From positions 3,156,001 to 3,220,000 of the forward strand of contig NZ_LT703001.1 in NCBI RefSeq assembly GCF_900149705.1: 64,000 nt of DNA. The letters run 5' to 3'. The notes beneath the pieces are model-generated. The model was not told where the DNA came from and searched no databases. It was given only the letters and a program-made list of their open reading frames with translations. The DNA is from Sphingorhabdus sp. Alg231-15. GTDB taxonomy: Bacteria > Pseudomonadota > Alphaproteobacteria > Sphingomonadales > Sphingomonadaceae. This document shows, one piece after another, positions 36,074-45,164 of this stretch; position 1 is the first letter of the stretch, and each line of letters starts with the position of its first letter. The translations under genes were made by a program, and so were the position numbers.

Positions 36074-37590
36074 TATGCTACGATCCTGTTGGTTGGGGAG
36101 GAATGCTGCTGGGCGGCACAATGGCGCGCTATATATTCGCTGTGGTCCGGCATGCGTGACGCCACTGTCTTGGCGTGTTGGCCCGCGAGTTTCAGGAATT
36201 CAGACAGATCTTTCTCGCTGAGCTGATCGGCGAGGGGATGGTAACCTTCAGGGATTATCCCCTGTCCGATGAGAACCTGTAGCCAGCCAGCCTCCGTGAA
36301 CAATTCTTCATGTTCGCGGACGATCCGACCATTTGCTTTGAAAAGCGCAATTTTGTGGGCCAAGCTATCTGGAATGTCGGAATCGCGGACTGCCTGCCAA
36401 AACGGTTCACTCCGGCCATTGGCATGGTAGTGCAGGATCAGAAAATCACGAATCCGTTCCCATTCAAAGTCCGTCTGGCGGTTATATTCGGTGACATCCG
36501 CATCCGCGATCTTATTGCCCGGGAGGAGCTGCAAAAGCCGCGCGATGGCGGACTGGATGAGATGAATACTGGTTGATTCCAGCGGTTCCATGAAACCTGC
36601 GGACAGGCCAAGCGCAACACAGTTTTTCACCCAGGCGCGCTTGCGCTTCCCGGTGGTGAATTGCAATGTCCGGGGTGTGTCCAAGGCGGCACCGTCAAGA
36701 TTATCGAGCAGGATCGAAGCCGCTTCGTCATCTGTTATGTGGGTGCTGCTATAGACATGGCCGTTTCCGGTGCGGTGCTGCAGAGGAATACGCCACTGCC
36801 AACCCGCTTTGCGTGCGGATGCTTTGGTATAAGGCGTAAGCGATTTGGTCGCTTCACACGGCACCGCTACTGCACGATCGCAAGGCAGCCAATGGCGCCA
36901 GTCGTCATAGCCCGCGTTCAATGCACCTTCGATCAGCAGACCACGAAAGCCGGTACAATCGATGAAAAAATCACCTTCGACGACGTGTCCAGATTCCAGA
37001 TGAAGCGAACGGATGGCGCCGTTCTCGGAATCTTGCGCAACCTTGGCAATCAGACCTTCGATGCGCTTAACACCGGCAGCTTCGGCATATTGCCGGAGGA
37101 ATTTCGCGTAAAGCCCAGCGTCAAAATGATAGGCATAGGCGACGCCGCTAGGGAGTTGACCAGGCTTCTCTTCAATCGGCGCGAACCGGTTCTCTGACGA
37201 AGCCATGGCGCAGGGGCTGGCAGACCATAAGTCAGAATTTATGCCGTTTTTCAGCGCGCGGAGCCAATAATGGTGATAGCTGGTTAGCCCGAGTTGCCGG
37301 CCGACATTGCCAAATGCATGGATATAGTTTTGGCCCTCTCCGCTCCATCCATCAAATTGGATGCCAAGTTTGAAACTGCCCTGGGTTGCCGCAACAAAGG
37401 CATTTTCGTCAATGCCGAGGCCATGATTGAAAAGACGGATCTGAGGTATTGTGGCTTCGCCGACGCCAATCGTTCCGATCGCATCGGATTCAACCAGTGT
37501 GATGTTGGCCTGTTTACCGAGGAAACGGCTAAGTGCTGCCGCTGCCATCCAGCCAGCGGTCCCCCCGCCGGCAATGACAAATTTCTGCAT
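36073..37590 (-). CDS. Flavin-dependent tryptophan-halogenase family protein, copy 2
   Basis: The 505-residue protein has the FAD motif GGGTAGW at 8-14, lysine K74 in GSFKLGIQF (equivalent to PrnA K79), WQWRIP at 264-269 and FMEPLEST with E338. All signature residues of an active flavin halogenase are intact. By eye it is clearly different from copy 1 outside the motifs, so the pair are not recent duplicates and may have different substrates. GGAGG precedes ATG 37590. It is the second gene of the operon, between the TonB receptor and the GH13 amylase, and overlaps the latter by one base. A flavin reductase, which such enzymes need, is not seen nearby. Confidence 0.9.
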   Translation of the reverse strand: MQKFVIAGGGTAGWMAAAALSRFLGKQANITLVESDAIGTIGVGEATIPQIRLFNHGLGIDENAFVAATQGSFKLGIQFDGWSGEGQNYIHAFGNVGRQLGLTSYHHYWLRALKNGINSDLWSASPCAMASSENRFAPIEEKPGQLPSGVAYAYHFDAGLYAKFLRQYAEAAGVKRIEGLIAKVAQDSENGAIRSLHLESGHVVEGDFFIDCTGFRGLLIEGALNAGYDDWRHWLPCDRAVAVPCEATKSLTPYTKASARKAGWQWRIPLQHRTGNGHVYSSTHITDDEAASILLDNLDGAALDTPRTLQFTTGKRKRAWVKNCVALGLSAGFMEPLESTSIHLIQSAIARLLQLLPGNKIADADVTEYNRQTDFEWERIRDFLILHYHANGRSEPFWQAVRDSDIPDSLAHKIALFKANGRIVREHEELFTEAGWLQVLIGQGIIPEGYHPLADQLSEKDLSEFLKLAGQHAKTVASRMPDHSEYIARHCAAQQHSSPTNRIVA

Positions 37591-37697
37591 TGCCGCCTCC
37601 CTCATCCAGTTACTACACAGTTATGCCGACTGCCGGACCCGTTCACAATGACCCTTCAAGCTTAGGACATTGTCAACAGATCCGGCCATCGACACTA

Positions 37698-40448
37698 TCA
37701 GAATTTAAATGACGCTCCGATCAGGAACCGGCGGCCATAAATCTGATAATCGATCACTTTCAAACGCACGCCGTCACCATCAATCGATGCAAAACGTTCG
37801 TCGGTCAGGTTCTGACCCTGCAGATAGAGGGACAGACCTTCAAGGGCGCTACCTTCCTGGAAGTCATAGCCGATTTGCGCATCGACAATGGTCTCTGGCA
37901 AAGCCAGTCGCCTTGTCAAATTCCCACCGAAGCCACTGAAATCTGCTAAGAATCTTGACCGGTAACGGGCGCTGACACGGGAGTTAAAGCCCCATTTTTC
38001 GAAGAACAAAGTACCGTTCGCGGTCCATTTGGAATAGCCGGGAATATCATCAATATCGCCATTGGCATCTTCGACTTTGCTTTCCGTATAGCCGACGCCG
38101 CCGGTCACACCAAAGCCATCCAGAGCTTCGGTAATATTGTTGAACGGAAGCGTCATCGCGAGTTCACCGCCATAGAAATCGCCACCGCCGGTGTTAACCG
38201 ACCTTTCAAGCAAGCCGATCGGCGTATCGATTGGCAAGCCCTGTGGAAGCGGAAGACCAGTATAATCAAATGGCTGTTTGCTGCGATCAATATAGTTGAC
38301 GATATCCTTGTAGAATAGCTGCAAGGAAATCACCGCGGACTGTCCGAAATATTTCTCGAAGTTTAGATCAATCGCATTCGCACGGTAGGGCCGTAAGAAG
38401 GGATTGCCGCCTGAACCGTCGAGGAATACACCGCTGGGATCCGTTTCATTGCGGCTATATTCCAGCGAAACCCTCATATCATCAATTCGTGGCCGCTGAA
38501 CTTCGCGCGCCGCTGCAAAACGGATGATGAAATCGCTGTCGAAACGCAACGAAAGGTTCAGACTGGGAAGGACATCCCAGTAGCTGTCACCCAGCGTCCG
38601 GTCCGTACGTACACCGTCAGCAAAGGTCGGTCCGCTTGACGCCTGATCGGTATTGATTGCCTGCACTCCGAAATTACCGGTCAGCGTGGCGTTACCAAAT
38701 TCCTGCTCAATATCCGCTTGTAGATACGCAGTGAGTAAATCTTCACTGACAGAATAAGCCTTGGCGAGAACATCAGGCACATTATTCGGTTCAAGGACCA
38801 ATATACCATCATCGATCAATTGACGCGCGTCATAGCTTACTATGGGCCCAAGACCGAGATAGTCCAGATTGGTTGGCCGTAGCAATGCATCCTGGGGGAT
38901 AGCAGTTTCCAACGCGCCGCCTGCCAGTCGTACCAGCGATTCATCCGGCGTCAGGCTCTTGTCGCGATCCGTATAGTTGAGGCCGAATTTAAGCGCTTTT
39001 ATGAAGCCGCCATCAAATTCCTTTTCAACACCGACACGATATTGCTTAAGTTCGTCTTCGACGATCCGGTCATTATAGTAACCGGCCTGGGGAACAACGC
39101 CGCCGCCCCAACCCAGAGGGTCAGTGAGGAAAATCGCGCTGGGATCGCTATAATCCAGCGACGGATCAAATACCGTGCCAGAGGAGCCAGACTGGAAATT
39201 GATGGTTGCTGAAGCTCCATTGCCGGTGTCATCGCCGTTGAAACCGGTCCCCGAATAGCTTTCGATGCTCAGCTCGTTGCGGTCGGTCTTGGAATAGCCG
39301 ATATCGATAAAAGCTTTCCATCCGTCATCACCTTCATAAGTGGTGTTGAAACCGAAGGAATAGAGATCAGCTTTGCGTTGAAAGATGTCATTGCGAATGA
39401 CACCGCGAACATTTTCGAACGTACCCGCGGTGGCAAATCCGTTTTCGAAAGTGAAGTTGGCGGGATCACCGGTTGTTCCGAATCCACCGCCAAATGCCAG
39501 TGGCAGTTCGATGCCGCGCTTGGATTGGTCATCGTTGAAGTTTGAATAGAAGCCATCCAGCGTCATCATGACGGTATCGGCGGGCTTATATTGCAAGGTA
39601 CCGTTTATGCCGAAGCGCTTGAGCTCCGTAGAAGTCACGAATGATTTCGAACCGCCAATTGCAAATGGTGCTGCGTCCGACCCGTCACCAGCATAGCCCC
39701 AGGCGTTAAATTCCTGCAGTTGATAGGGCTCGTCCACATAAGCGGCGGCAATGGCGATGCCGATAGTATCGTCGGCAAACTGGTCGACATAGGTGCCGTT
39801 GACGCGATAGCCATATTTTGAGGAACCTGCGTTTAGTGCGCCAAGGTCAGCATAGGTTCCGCGTCCGCCAATTGCGATTACGCGATCGCGATATTCGAGG
39901 GGGCGGATCGTGCGGACATCGATAGTACCTGCAAGGCCCTGACCGACAAGCGATGCGCTGGGAGATTTATACACAACGACTTGGCTGACCACTTCGGAAG
40001 GATATTGGTCAAATTCTACCGCGCGGTTGTCACCGGTTGAGGTTTGCTCGCGACCATTAAGCAATGTTTGCGAGAAGTCGGGGCCGAGACCGCGAACAGC
40101 GATCACGTTAGCGCGGCCATTGAGCCGCTGTGATGTCAAGCCAGGCAGGCGAGCGATGGATTCACCGATAGAAGCGTCCGGCAGTTTACCGATATCTTCC
40201 GCAGTGACTGATTCCAGGATCTGATCGCTTTGCTTCTTTTCATTGACCGCACTTTCGAGGCTGGCACGAAAACCAGTGACAACGATTACACCTTTTTCTT
40301 CGTCAATTTCCGCAGAGGATCTGTTTTCTTGACTGGTCTCTTGCGCAAATGCTGTTGTGCTGCCAGCGGCGATTGCCAGTGACAGTCCAAGCGCAGCGCG
40401 ACTGGTTTGAAGAAGGCTGTGCTTCTTGCTGAATTGTGATTTCTTCAT
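37698..40448 (-). CDS. TonB-dependent outer-membrane receptor (alpha-glucan uptake)
   Basis: The 916-residue receptor has a signal peptide ending near TTAFAQE and a plug domain (ESVTAEDIGKLPDASIGESI and ARLPGLTSQRLNGR). The 22-strand barrel ends in the required aromatic residue (LIGASFKF). A possible TonB box is VIVVTGF near residue 52. It is the first gene of the leftward operon holding three alpha-glucan hydrolases, so it should import maltodextrins across the outer membrane; the sugar is inferred from neighbours. GGGGAG precedes ATG 40448. A LacI-type palindrome lies about 135 bases upstream. Confidence 0.95.
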   Translation of the reverse strand: MKKSQFSKKHSLLQTSRAALGLSLAIAAGSTTAFAQETSQENRSSAEIDEEKGVIVVTGFRASLESAVNEKKQSDQILESVTAEDIGKLPDASIGESIARLPGLTSQRLNGRANVIAVRGLGPDFSQTLLNGREQTSTGDNRAVEFDQYPSEVVSQVVVYKSPSASLVGQGLAGTIDVRTIRPLEYRDRVIAIGGRGTYADLGALNAGSSKYGYRVNGTYVDQFADDTIGIAIAAAYVDEPYQLQEFNAWGYAGDGSDAAPFAIGGSKSFVTSTELKRFGINGTLQYKPADTVMMTLDGFYSNFNDDQSKRGIELPLAFGGGFGTTGDPANFTFENGFATAGTFENVRGVIRNDIFQRKADLYSFGFNTTYEGDDGWKAFIDIGYSKTDRNELSIESYSGTGFNGDDTGNGASATINFQSGSSGTVFDPSLDYSDPSAIFLTDPLGWGGGVVPQAGYYNDRIVEDELKQYRVGVEKEFDGGFIKALKFGLNYTDRDKSLTPDESLVRLAGGALETAIPQDALLRPTNLDYLGLGPIVSYDARQLIDDGILVLEPNNVPDVLAKAYSVSEDLLTAYLQADIEQEFGNATLTGNFGVQAINTDQASSGPTFADGVRTDRTLGDSYWDVLPSLNLSLRFDSDFIIRFAAAREVQRPRIDDMRVSLEYSRNETDPSGVFLDGSGGNPFLRPYRANAIDLNFEKYFGQSAVISLQLFYKDIVNYIDRSKQPFDYTGLPLPQGLPIDTPIGLLERSVNTGGGDFYGGELAMTLPFNNITEALDGFGVTGGVGYTESKVEDANGDIDDIPGYSKWTANGTLFFEKWGFNSRVSARYRSRFLADFSGFGGNLTRRLALPETIVDAQIGYDFQEGSALEGLSLYLQGQNLTDERFASIDGDGVRLKVIDYQIYGRRFLIGASFKF

Positions 40449-40583
40449 TTTCACTCCCCTAATCGGGCTCCCGATTCGTGCCGGAAAGGCCCATAAACTC
40501 AATTTGATACCGTCACGATCTCCGCATATATCGTGCGTCAAACTCGGGTCTTTATGATCGGAAATTACGCGCTGCATAGTTCA

Positions 40584-40593
40584 CATACGTATG
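40584..40593. promoter_or_regulatory. Candidate LacI-family operator 1 (CATACGTATG)
   Basis: A perfect 10-base palindrome lies in the 293-base divergent gap between the TonB receptor and the LacI regulator. Its core ATACGTAT recurs at 41789, just before the MFS sugar transporter. An even palindrome with central CG is the usual form of LacI-family operators. Confidence 0.65.
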
Positions 40594-40741
40594 CACATCA
40601 CTGGTGGGGTAGCGGATTGTAACAATTCGGCAACAAAGCTTTTCGGCTCTGACATTTGCAATATAAAGAGAATGTCCTAAGCTGTTTCGGAAGAATAAAG
40701 ACCATGCCGACAACGCATCGGTATGCCAGGAGAGATACCAC

Positions 40742-41785
40742 ATGGGTAGCGTGCCATCACGCAAACCAACGTCGTTTGACATCGCCTATTTGGCCGGAGT
40801 TTCTCAGCCGACTGTTTCGCGTGCGCTTCGCAACAGTCCGGCGGTCAGTGCCGCCACGCGTGAAAAAATCCAGCAGATCGCAAAAGAGCTGAACTACAAA
40901 GTCGACAAGAACGCCTCTTCGTTACGGTCACAACAAAGCAACACTCTGGCGCTTCTGTTTTTCGAAGATCCGACACCAGATGATAGTCTGATCAATCCGT
41001 TTTTTCTTTCCATGCTGGGATCAATCACGCGGGAATGCGCGCGGCAGGGATTTGACCTGCTAATCTCGTTCCAGCAACTTTCGGGTGATTGGCACACGGA
41101 TTATCAGGACAGTCATCGCGCTGACGGCATTATATTGCTCGGCTATGGTGACTATGAGGATTATCGGGATCGGCTGACGCATCTTGTCGGACAAGGAACG
41201 CATTTTGTGCGCTGGGGGCTTGCAGGAACCGATGAACCCGGGCTTACTCTGGGTTCCGACAATCGTGGCGGCGGGAAGAAGGCAGTCCAGCATTTGCTCG
41301 CCAATGGCCGCAGAAACATTGGGTTTATCGGTACCGCATCAAGCCACGCTCCCGAATTTGAAGCCCGCTGGCTTGGATACTGTGATGCGTTGACAGAGGC
41401 AGGCATCGCGATTGATCCTGCATTGCAGCAAGATGGGTTTAGCAGCGAGGAAAGTGGTGTGGACGGGGTGCAATCCCTGATCGCGAGTGGTCAAAAATTC
41501 GACGCCATTTTCGCGGCCTCCGATCTTATCGCGATCGGCGCAATGCGGGCGGTGCAAGAAGCGGGGTTGAAAATTCCAGAGGACATCGCTGTGGTAGGTT
41601 TTGACGATATACCGGCTTCTGCAATGACCGCACCGCCACTCACAACCGTGACCCAGGATTTGAAGTCGGCAGGCGAAGCACTGGTTACGGCTCTTTTACG
41701 GCAGATCGCTGGAGAGAAAGTCGAATCTTCTGCGCTTCCCGTGGAGTTGATGGTTCGCGATTCCTCGGCAGCATCAAAGGTATAA
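40742..41785 (+). CDS. LacI-family transcriptional regulator
   Basis: The 347-residue regulator has the LacI helix-turn-helix at about residues 12-31 (DIAYLAGVSQPTVSRAL), a hinge helix (NASSLRSQQS) and a periplasmic-binding-protein-like ligand domain, with family phrases such as GRRNIGFIGT and IAVVGFDDIPASAM. GGAG stands before the ATG. Its position between the glucan operon and a sugar transporter, and the paired ATACGTAT sites, make it the likely maltodextrin-responsive repressor of both units. Confidence 0.95.
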   Translation: MGSVPSRKPTSFDIAYLAGVSQPTVSRALRNSPAVSAATREKIQQIAKELNYKVDKNASSLRSQQSNTLALLFFEDPTPDDSLINPFFLSMLGSITRECARQGFDLLISFQQLSGDWHTDYQDSHRADGIILLGYGDYEDYRDRLTHLVGQGTHFVRWGLAGTDEPGLTLGSDNRGGGKKAVQHLLANGRRNIGFIGTASSHAPEFEARWLGYCDALTEAGIAIDPALQQDGFSSEESGVDGVQSLIASGQKFDAIFAASDLIAIGAMRAVQEAGLKIPEDIAVVGFDDIPASAMTAPPLTTVTQDLKSAGEALVTALLRQIAGEKVESSALPVELMVRDSSAASKV

Positions 41786-41788
41786 AGC

Positions 41789-41796
41789 ATACGTAT
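41789..41796. promoter_or_regulatory. Candidate LacI-family operator 2 (ATACGTAT)
   Basis: This palindrome starts 4 bases after the LacI stop codon and 95 bases before the MFS start. It shares the 8-base core with the site at 40584. A separate operator here suggests that the transporter has its own promoter under the same regulator. Confidence 0.6.
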
Positions 41797-41883
41797 ACAA
41801 CAGGTGCCGCATTGTACGGCATCCCACAATTTGCCACCAACGCGTTATGACGCAGCACTATAGCGGCGCGAGGGGAGAGAGAT

Positions 41884-43401
41884 ATGGCGGAGAAACCACG
41901 GCAGGGCTTTTGGGGCCTGTGGAATATCAGCTTCGGTTTTTTTGGCATCCAGATCGGCTTTGCCTTGCAAAATGCAAATATGAGCCGAATTTTCCAGTCT
42001 CTTGGTGCTGAGCTCGACAATTTGTCGGTTCTGTGGATAGCGGCCCCGCTAACGGGACTGCTTGTCCAACCCGTCGTCGGCTATTTGAGCGACAAGACCT
42101 GGCTTGGCAAACTTGGTCGTCGGCGTCCTTATTTTTTAGCGGGCGCCATACTTGCCACCATAGCGTTGCTGGTGATGCCGCAATCTACGGTCTTGTGGTT
42201 TGCGGTGGTGATGCTCTGGATTCTTGATGCTTCGATCAATATTTCGATGGAGCCGTTTCGCGCCTTTGTTGGCGATATGTTGCGCAAGGATCAGCATAGC
42301 GCAGGCTATGCTGTTCAGACGGCCTTTATCGGTGCGGGCGCTGTTGTGGGCTCCATATTCCCCTGGGTGCTGGAGCAATTCAATGTTGCCAATGTCTCGC
42401 CGGATGGCGGGATACCGGACACCGTGCGCTATGCCTTTTGGTTTGGCGGTATCATGTTCCTGATATCCGTATTGTGGACGGTATTCATGACCGAAGAATA
42501 TAGTCCGGAACAAATGGCTGCCTTTGATGGTGTCGCTAGTGAAGAGGAATCTGCTCATACGTTGCGTGCCCTTGCCGCAAAGACGTTCACCTCCAGCTTC
42601 GTCTGGATTGCCGCCGGTATTGCGGTACTTCTGACGGTTACCAAATTTGGTCTCGAAAAAGAGGTTTATCTGCTCGGTGCCTTGCTGGTGGGCTATGGGA
42701 TAGCGAGCATTGCCGGGATAATTCTGGCGCGCGGCGGTAGCTCGAACAACATGCTCAGCACTATTGTTGGTGATTTTTCCGGCATGCCAGAGTTGATGAA
42801 GCGCCTTGCTCTGGTGCAGTTTTTCAGCTGGTCAGCCCTATTCATCATGTGGATCAACACGACACCAGTCGTTGCTCAATATATATTCGAGTCTCCCGAT
42901 CCGCAAAGTGCCGGCTATCAGGAAGCGGGCAATTGGGTGGGCGTGCTATTCACGGTTTATAATGGTGTCGCCGCTTTGGTGGCTCTATCCTTGCTGCCCT
43001 GGCTGGCGAGCAAATTTGGTAAAGCCAAAACCCATATGATCTGCCTGCTCTGTGGTGCTGCGGGCTATGCTAGCTTTTTCCTCCTGCGTGATAAAAATCT
43101 GTTGTTGATCAGCGAGATTGGTATCGGCATTGCCTGGGCTTCGATACTGGCCATGCCTTATGCTATATTGGCCTCTAGCCTGCCGCAGAGAAAACTCGGT
43201 ATTTATATGGGCTTATTCAATATCTTCATTGTGGTGCCGCAATTGTTAGTCGCCACTATCATGGGCTCGATCATGAAAGCATTTTTTCCGACCGAGCCGA
43301 TCTGGACCATGGCTTTTGCGGCAGCTGTATTGGTTATTGCTGCGCTGGCCATGCTGCGTGTTGATGCGGCTCTGCAGCAAGAGGACGTTGTCAATGCATA
43401 G
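41884..43401 (+). CDS. MFS sugar transporter (maltose / maltodextrin type)
   Basis: The 505-residue protein has twelve hydrophobic segments. It starts with FWGLWNISFGFFGIQIGFALQNANMSRIFQSLGA, the standard opening of the SLC45/GPH-like maltose transporters found in TonB-linked glucan loci. The loop DKTWLGKLGRRRPYFLAG matches the MFS signature between helices 2 and 3. It would carry maltose or short maltodextrins over the inner membrane to the cytoplasmic GH13 glucosidase. GAGGGGAGAG precedes the ATG. Confidence 0.93.
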   Translation: MAEKPRQGFWGLWNISFGFFGIQIGFALQNANMSRIFQSLGAELDNLSVLWIAAPLTGLLVQPVVGYLSDKTWLGKLGRRRPYFLAGAILATIALLVMPQSTVLWFAVVMLWILDASINISMEPFRAFVGDMLRKDQHSAGYAVQTAFIGAGAVVGSIFPWVLEQFNVANVSPDGGIPDTVRYAFWFGGIMFLISVLWTVFMTEEYSPEQMAAFDGVASEEESAHTLRALAAKTFTSSFVWIAAGIAVLLTVTKFGLEKEVYLLGALLVGYGIASIAGIILARGGSSNNMLSTIVGDFSGMPELMKRLALVQFFSWSALFIMWINTTPVVAQYIFESPDPQSAGYQEAGNWVGVLFTVYNGVAALVALSLLPWLASKFGKAKTHMICLLCGAAGYASFFLLRDKNLLLISEIGIGIAWASILAMPYAILASSLPQRKLGIYMGLFNIFIVVPQLLVATIMGSIMKAFFPTEPIWTMAFAAAVLVIAALAMLRVDAALQQEDVVNA

Positions 43402-43413
43402 ACGGCAGGCCGG

Positions 43414-44322
43414 CTATGGTAGTGCTTCGCCTCGTGCAGCGACCAAGACGGCGTACCAGTCCTGCCGGTTCCATTGTACTGCCATGGCATCCATTGCATC
43501 GGCGATACGTTCTGCGCGTTGAGACCCGATAATCGGAATCGGGCGCGAGGGATGGGCCATGATCCAGCTATAGGCCGTAGCTTCTCGGCTAACGCTAAAA
43601 GCTTCTGCAATTCGATCTAGTTCCTTGACGACAGCGTGGGCACGCTCGTCATCCGGCGACGCAATTCGTCCTCCTCCAAGCGGAGACCAGGCCAATGGTG
43701 TCATATCCATGACCATTGCTTGATCCAGTTCTCCATTTTCCATGGGATCGATACGGAGTGCTGAAATTTCCGGCTGCGTACTGACAATTGGTTGGTCAAG
43801 AAAGTGATTCAGGGCGACAATCTGGCTTTGGGTGAAATTGGAAACGCCAATATGTCCTATCTTCCCATTCTGCACCGCGTCCTCGAGTGCGCGGGCCGTC
43901 TCCTGCGGATGGGCCAGAATATCGGGTCGATGAATTTGCCAAAGCTCGATAGTATCCGACCCGAGCCGTGACAATGTAGCGTCAATCGCTTCCTCCAGAT
44001 AAGCGGCGCTGCTGTCATAGGGGAGAGGCGGCATGATTCCGCCTTTGCTTGCTAGCGTCATCCGGCTGCGCAGACTCTTGTCTTTAGCCAGAACTTCGCC
44101 AAGCAGGTCTTCGGCATCACCAAATCCATCGGCTCCGGTAAAGCCATAAATATCGGCTGTATCAAAAAAGGTTACACCGCAGTCGAGCACAGCGTGTATC
44201 AATTGCGTCGCCTCGGTAACATCGCGACCGGCAAACCGCCACATGCCCCACGCCATTGATGATATTGTGATGTCCGATTGACCAAGCTGACGGGTAGCAG
44301 TGATTTTTGGAAGAATAGTCAT
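43414..44322 (-). CDS. Aldo/keto reductase
   Basis: The 302-residue NADPH-dependent barrel enzyme has the catalytic tetrad elements D and Y in FFDTADIYG, K in LASKGG and H in WQIHRPD, plus the cofactor-binding IIGSQRAERI near the C-terminus. It resembles the YdhF group. Substrate unknown. It converges on the MFS gene with 12 bases between, so it probably is not part of the glucan locus. Confidence 0.9.
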   Translation of the reverse strand: MTILPKITATRQLGQSDITISSMAWGMWRFAGRDVTEATQLIHAVLDCGVTFFDTADIYGFTGADGFGDAEDLLGEVLAKDKSLRSRMTLASKGGIMPPLPYDSSAAYLEEAIDATLSRLGSDTIELWQIHRPDILAHPQETARALEDAVQNGKIGHIGVSNFTQSQIVALNHFLDQPIVSTQPEISALRIDPMENGELDQAMVMDMTPLAWSPLGGGRIASPDDERAHAVVKELDRIAEAFSVSREATAYSWIMAHPSRPIPIIGSQRAERIADAMDAMAVQWNRQDWYAVLVAARGEALP

Positions 44323-44441
44323 GACTATTTTGTTCTTTGTTTTGAGATTGTTAAAATAGGGAGCCGTTCAATTTGTCGTCACAATCGTAGCATCCAAAAA
44401 TCGCGATTTGAAGCAGAGTGTTGATGCCAGAATTCTAAAAT

Positions 44442-44518
44442 TGGTCGGGACGAGAGGATTCGAACCTCCGACCCCCACACCCCCAGTGTGATGCGCTACC
44501 AGGCTGCGCTACGTCCCG
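44442..44518 (-). tRNA. tRNA-Pro (GGG anticodon), CCA encoded
   Basis: On the minus strand the 77 bases fold into a complete cloverleaf. The acceptor stem CGGGACG/CGTCCCG is perfect. The D arm is GCGC/GCGC around AGCCTGGTA. The anticodon stem TCACA/TGTGG carries loop CTGGGGG, giving anticodon GGG. The T arm contains TTCGAAT, and the gene ends ACCA. It is the only RNA gene seen in the window. Confidence 0.96.
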
Positions 44519-44806
44519 ACCTTCGGTGCAGCATTGCTGACCGAGGTCGCGGATATATGGTGGTCGGGCGGGCTTGGCAAGCGCTTTGCCAACCATATTT
44601 TACAGCACTTGATCTCGGAGTACCTGCCTCCCATTTACCAAGCAACGCTGAGCGCACAACGTGATGCATGGCAGTGGTCTTCTATTAGATTGCTTTCACC
44701 CGGGGTGCGTGATAGGCGCGCGCAGCATTAATGTCCGGCGTTTTGTGGAAGCAATATCGGCGGTCGAGAGGCCTAGAAAACGGGCTGTTTAATTGGGGAT
44801 ATTGAA

Positions 44807-45136
44807 ATGACTTCACTTTTGATCACGGCGCAGGCGGCTTCCGGCGGAGCGGGTGGATTCCTGGTTTCGATCATGCCGCTGATACTAATCTTTGCTGTAT
44901 TCTATTTTCTGCTGATCCGCCCACAGCAAAAGAAAATGAAAGAGCATCAGGGAAAAATTTCCGCAGTGCAGAAAAATGATGAAGTGGTTACCGGCGGTGG
45001 TCTGGTGGGCAAAGCGATGAAAGTCGACGACGAATATGTCGAAGTAGAAATTGCCAAGGGCATCCGTGTCAAAGCGGTTAAGGCTACGTTATCCGATGTG
45101 ATGCCACGTGGTAGCGGCAAACCGGCCAACGATTGA
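44807..45136 (+). CDS. yajC: Preprotein translocase subunit YajC
   Basis: The 109-residue Sec accessory protein has one membrane helix (VSIMPLILIFAVFYFLLIRPQQ, about 19-40), followed by the typical QQKKMKEHQGKI and the small soluble domain VVTGGGLVGKAMKVDDEYVEVEIAKGIRV. It opens the yajC-secD-secF-Mth938 operon and acts with SecDF at the translocon. Start at ATG 44807. Confidence 0.96.
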   Translation: MTSLLITAQAASGGAGGFLVSIMPLILIFAVFYFLLIRPQQKKMKEHQGKISAVQKNDEVVTGGGLVGKAMKVDDEYVEVEIAKGIRVKAVKATLSDVMPRGSGKPAND

Positions 45137-45164
45137 ACCTGTTTAGGGAACGGATTATTATACC

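Noticed and set aside
37363-37443. Loss of the catalytic lysine in halogenase copy 2, because IRLF stands where copy 1 has LKAF
   Set aside because: On realigning to PrnA from memory, the catalytic K79 falls in the later motif (GAFKAAIKF), which is GSFKLGIQF here, so the lysine (K74) is present.
44534-44731. A 65-codon gene between tRNA-Pro and yajC
   Set aside because: There is no Shine-Dalgarno sequence, the composition is unlike a protein of the genome, and the tRNA and yajC promoters must occupy this gap.
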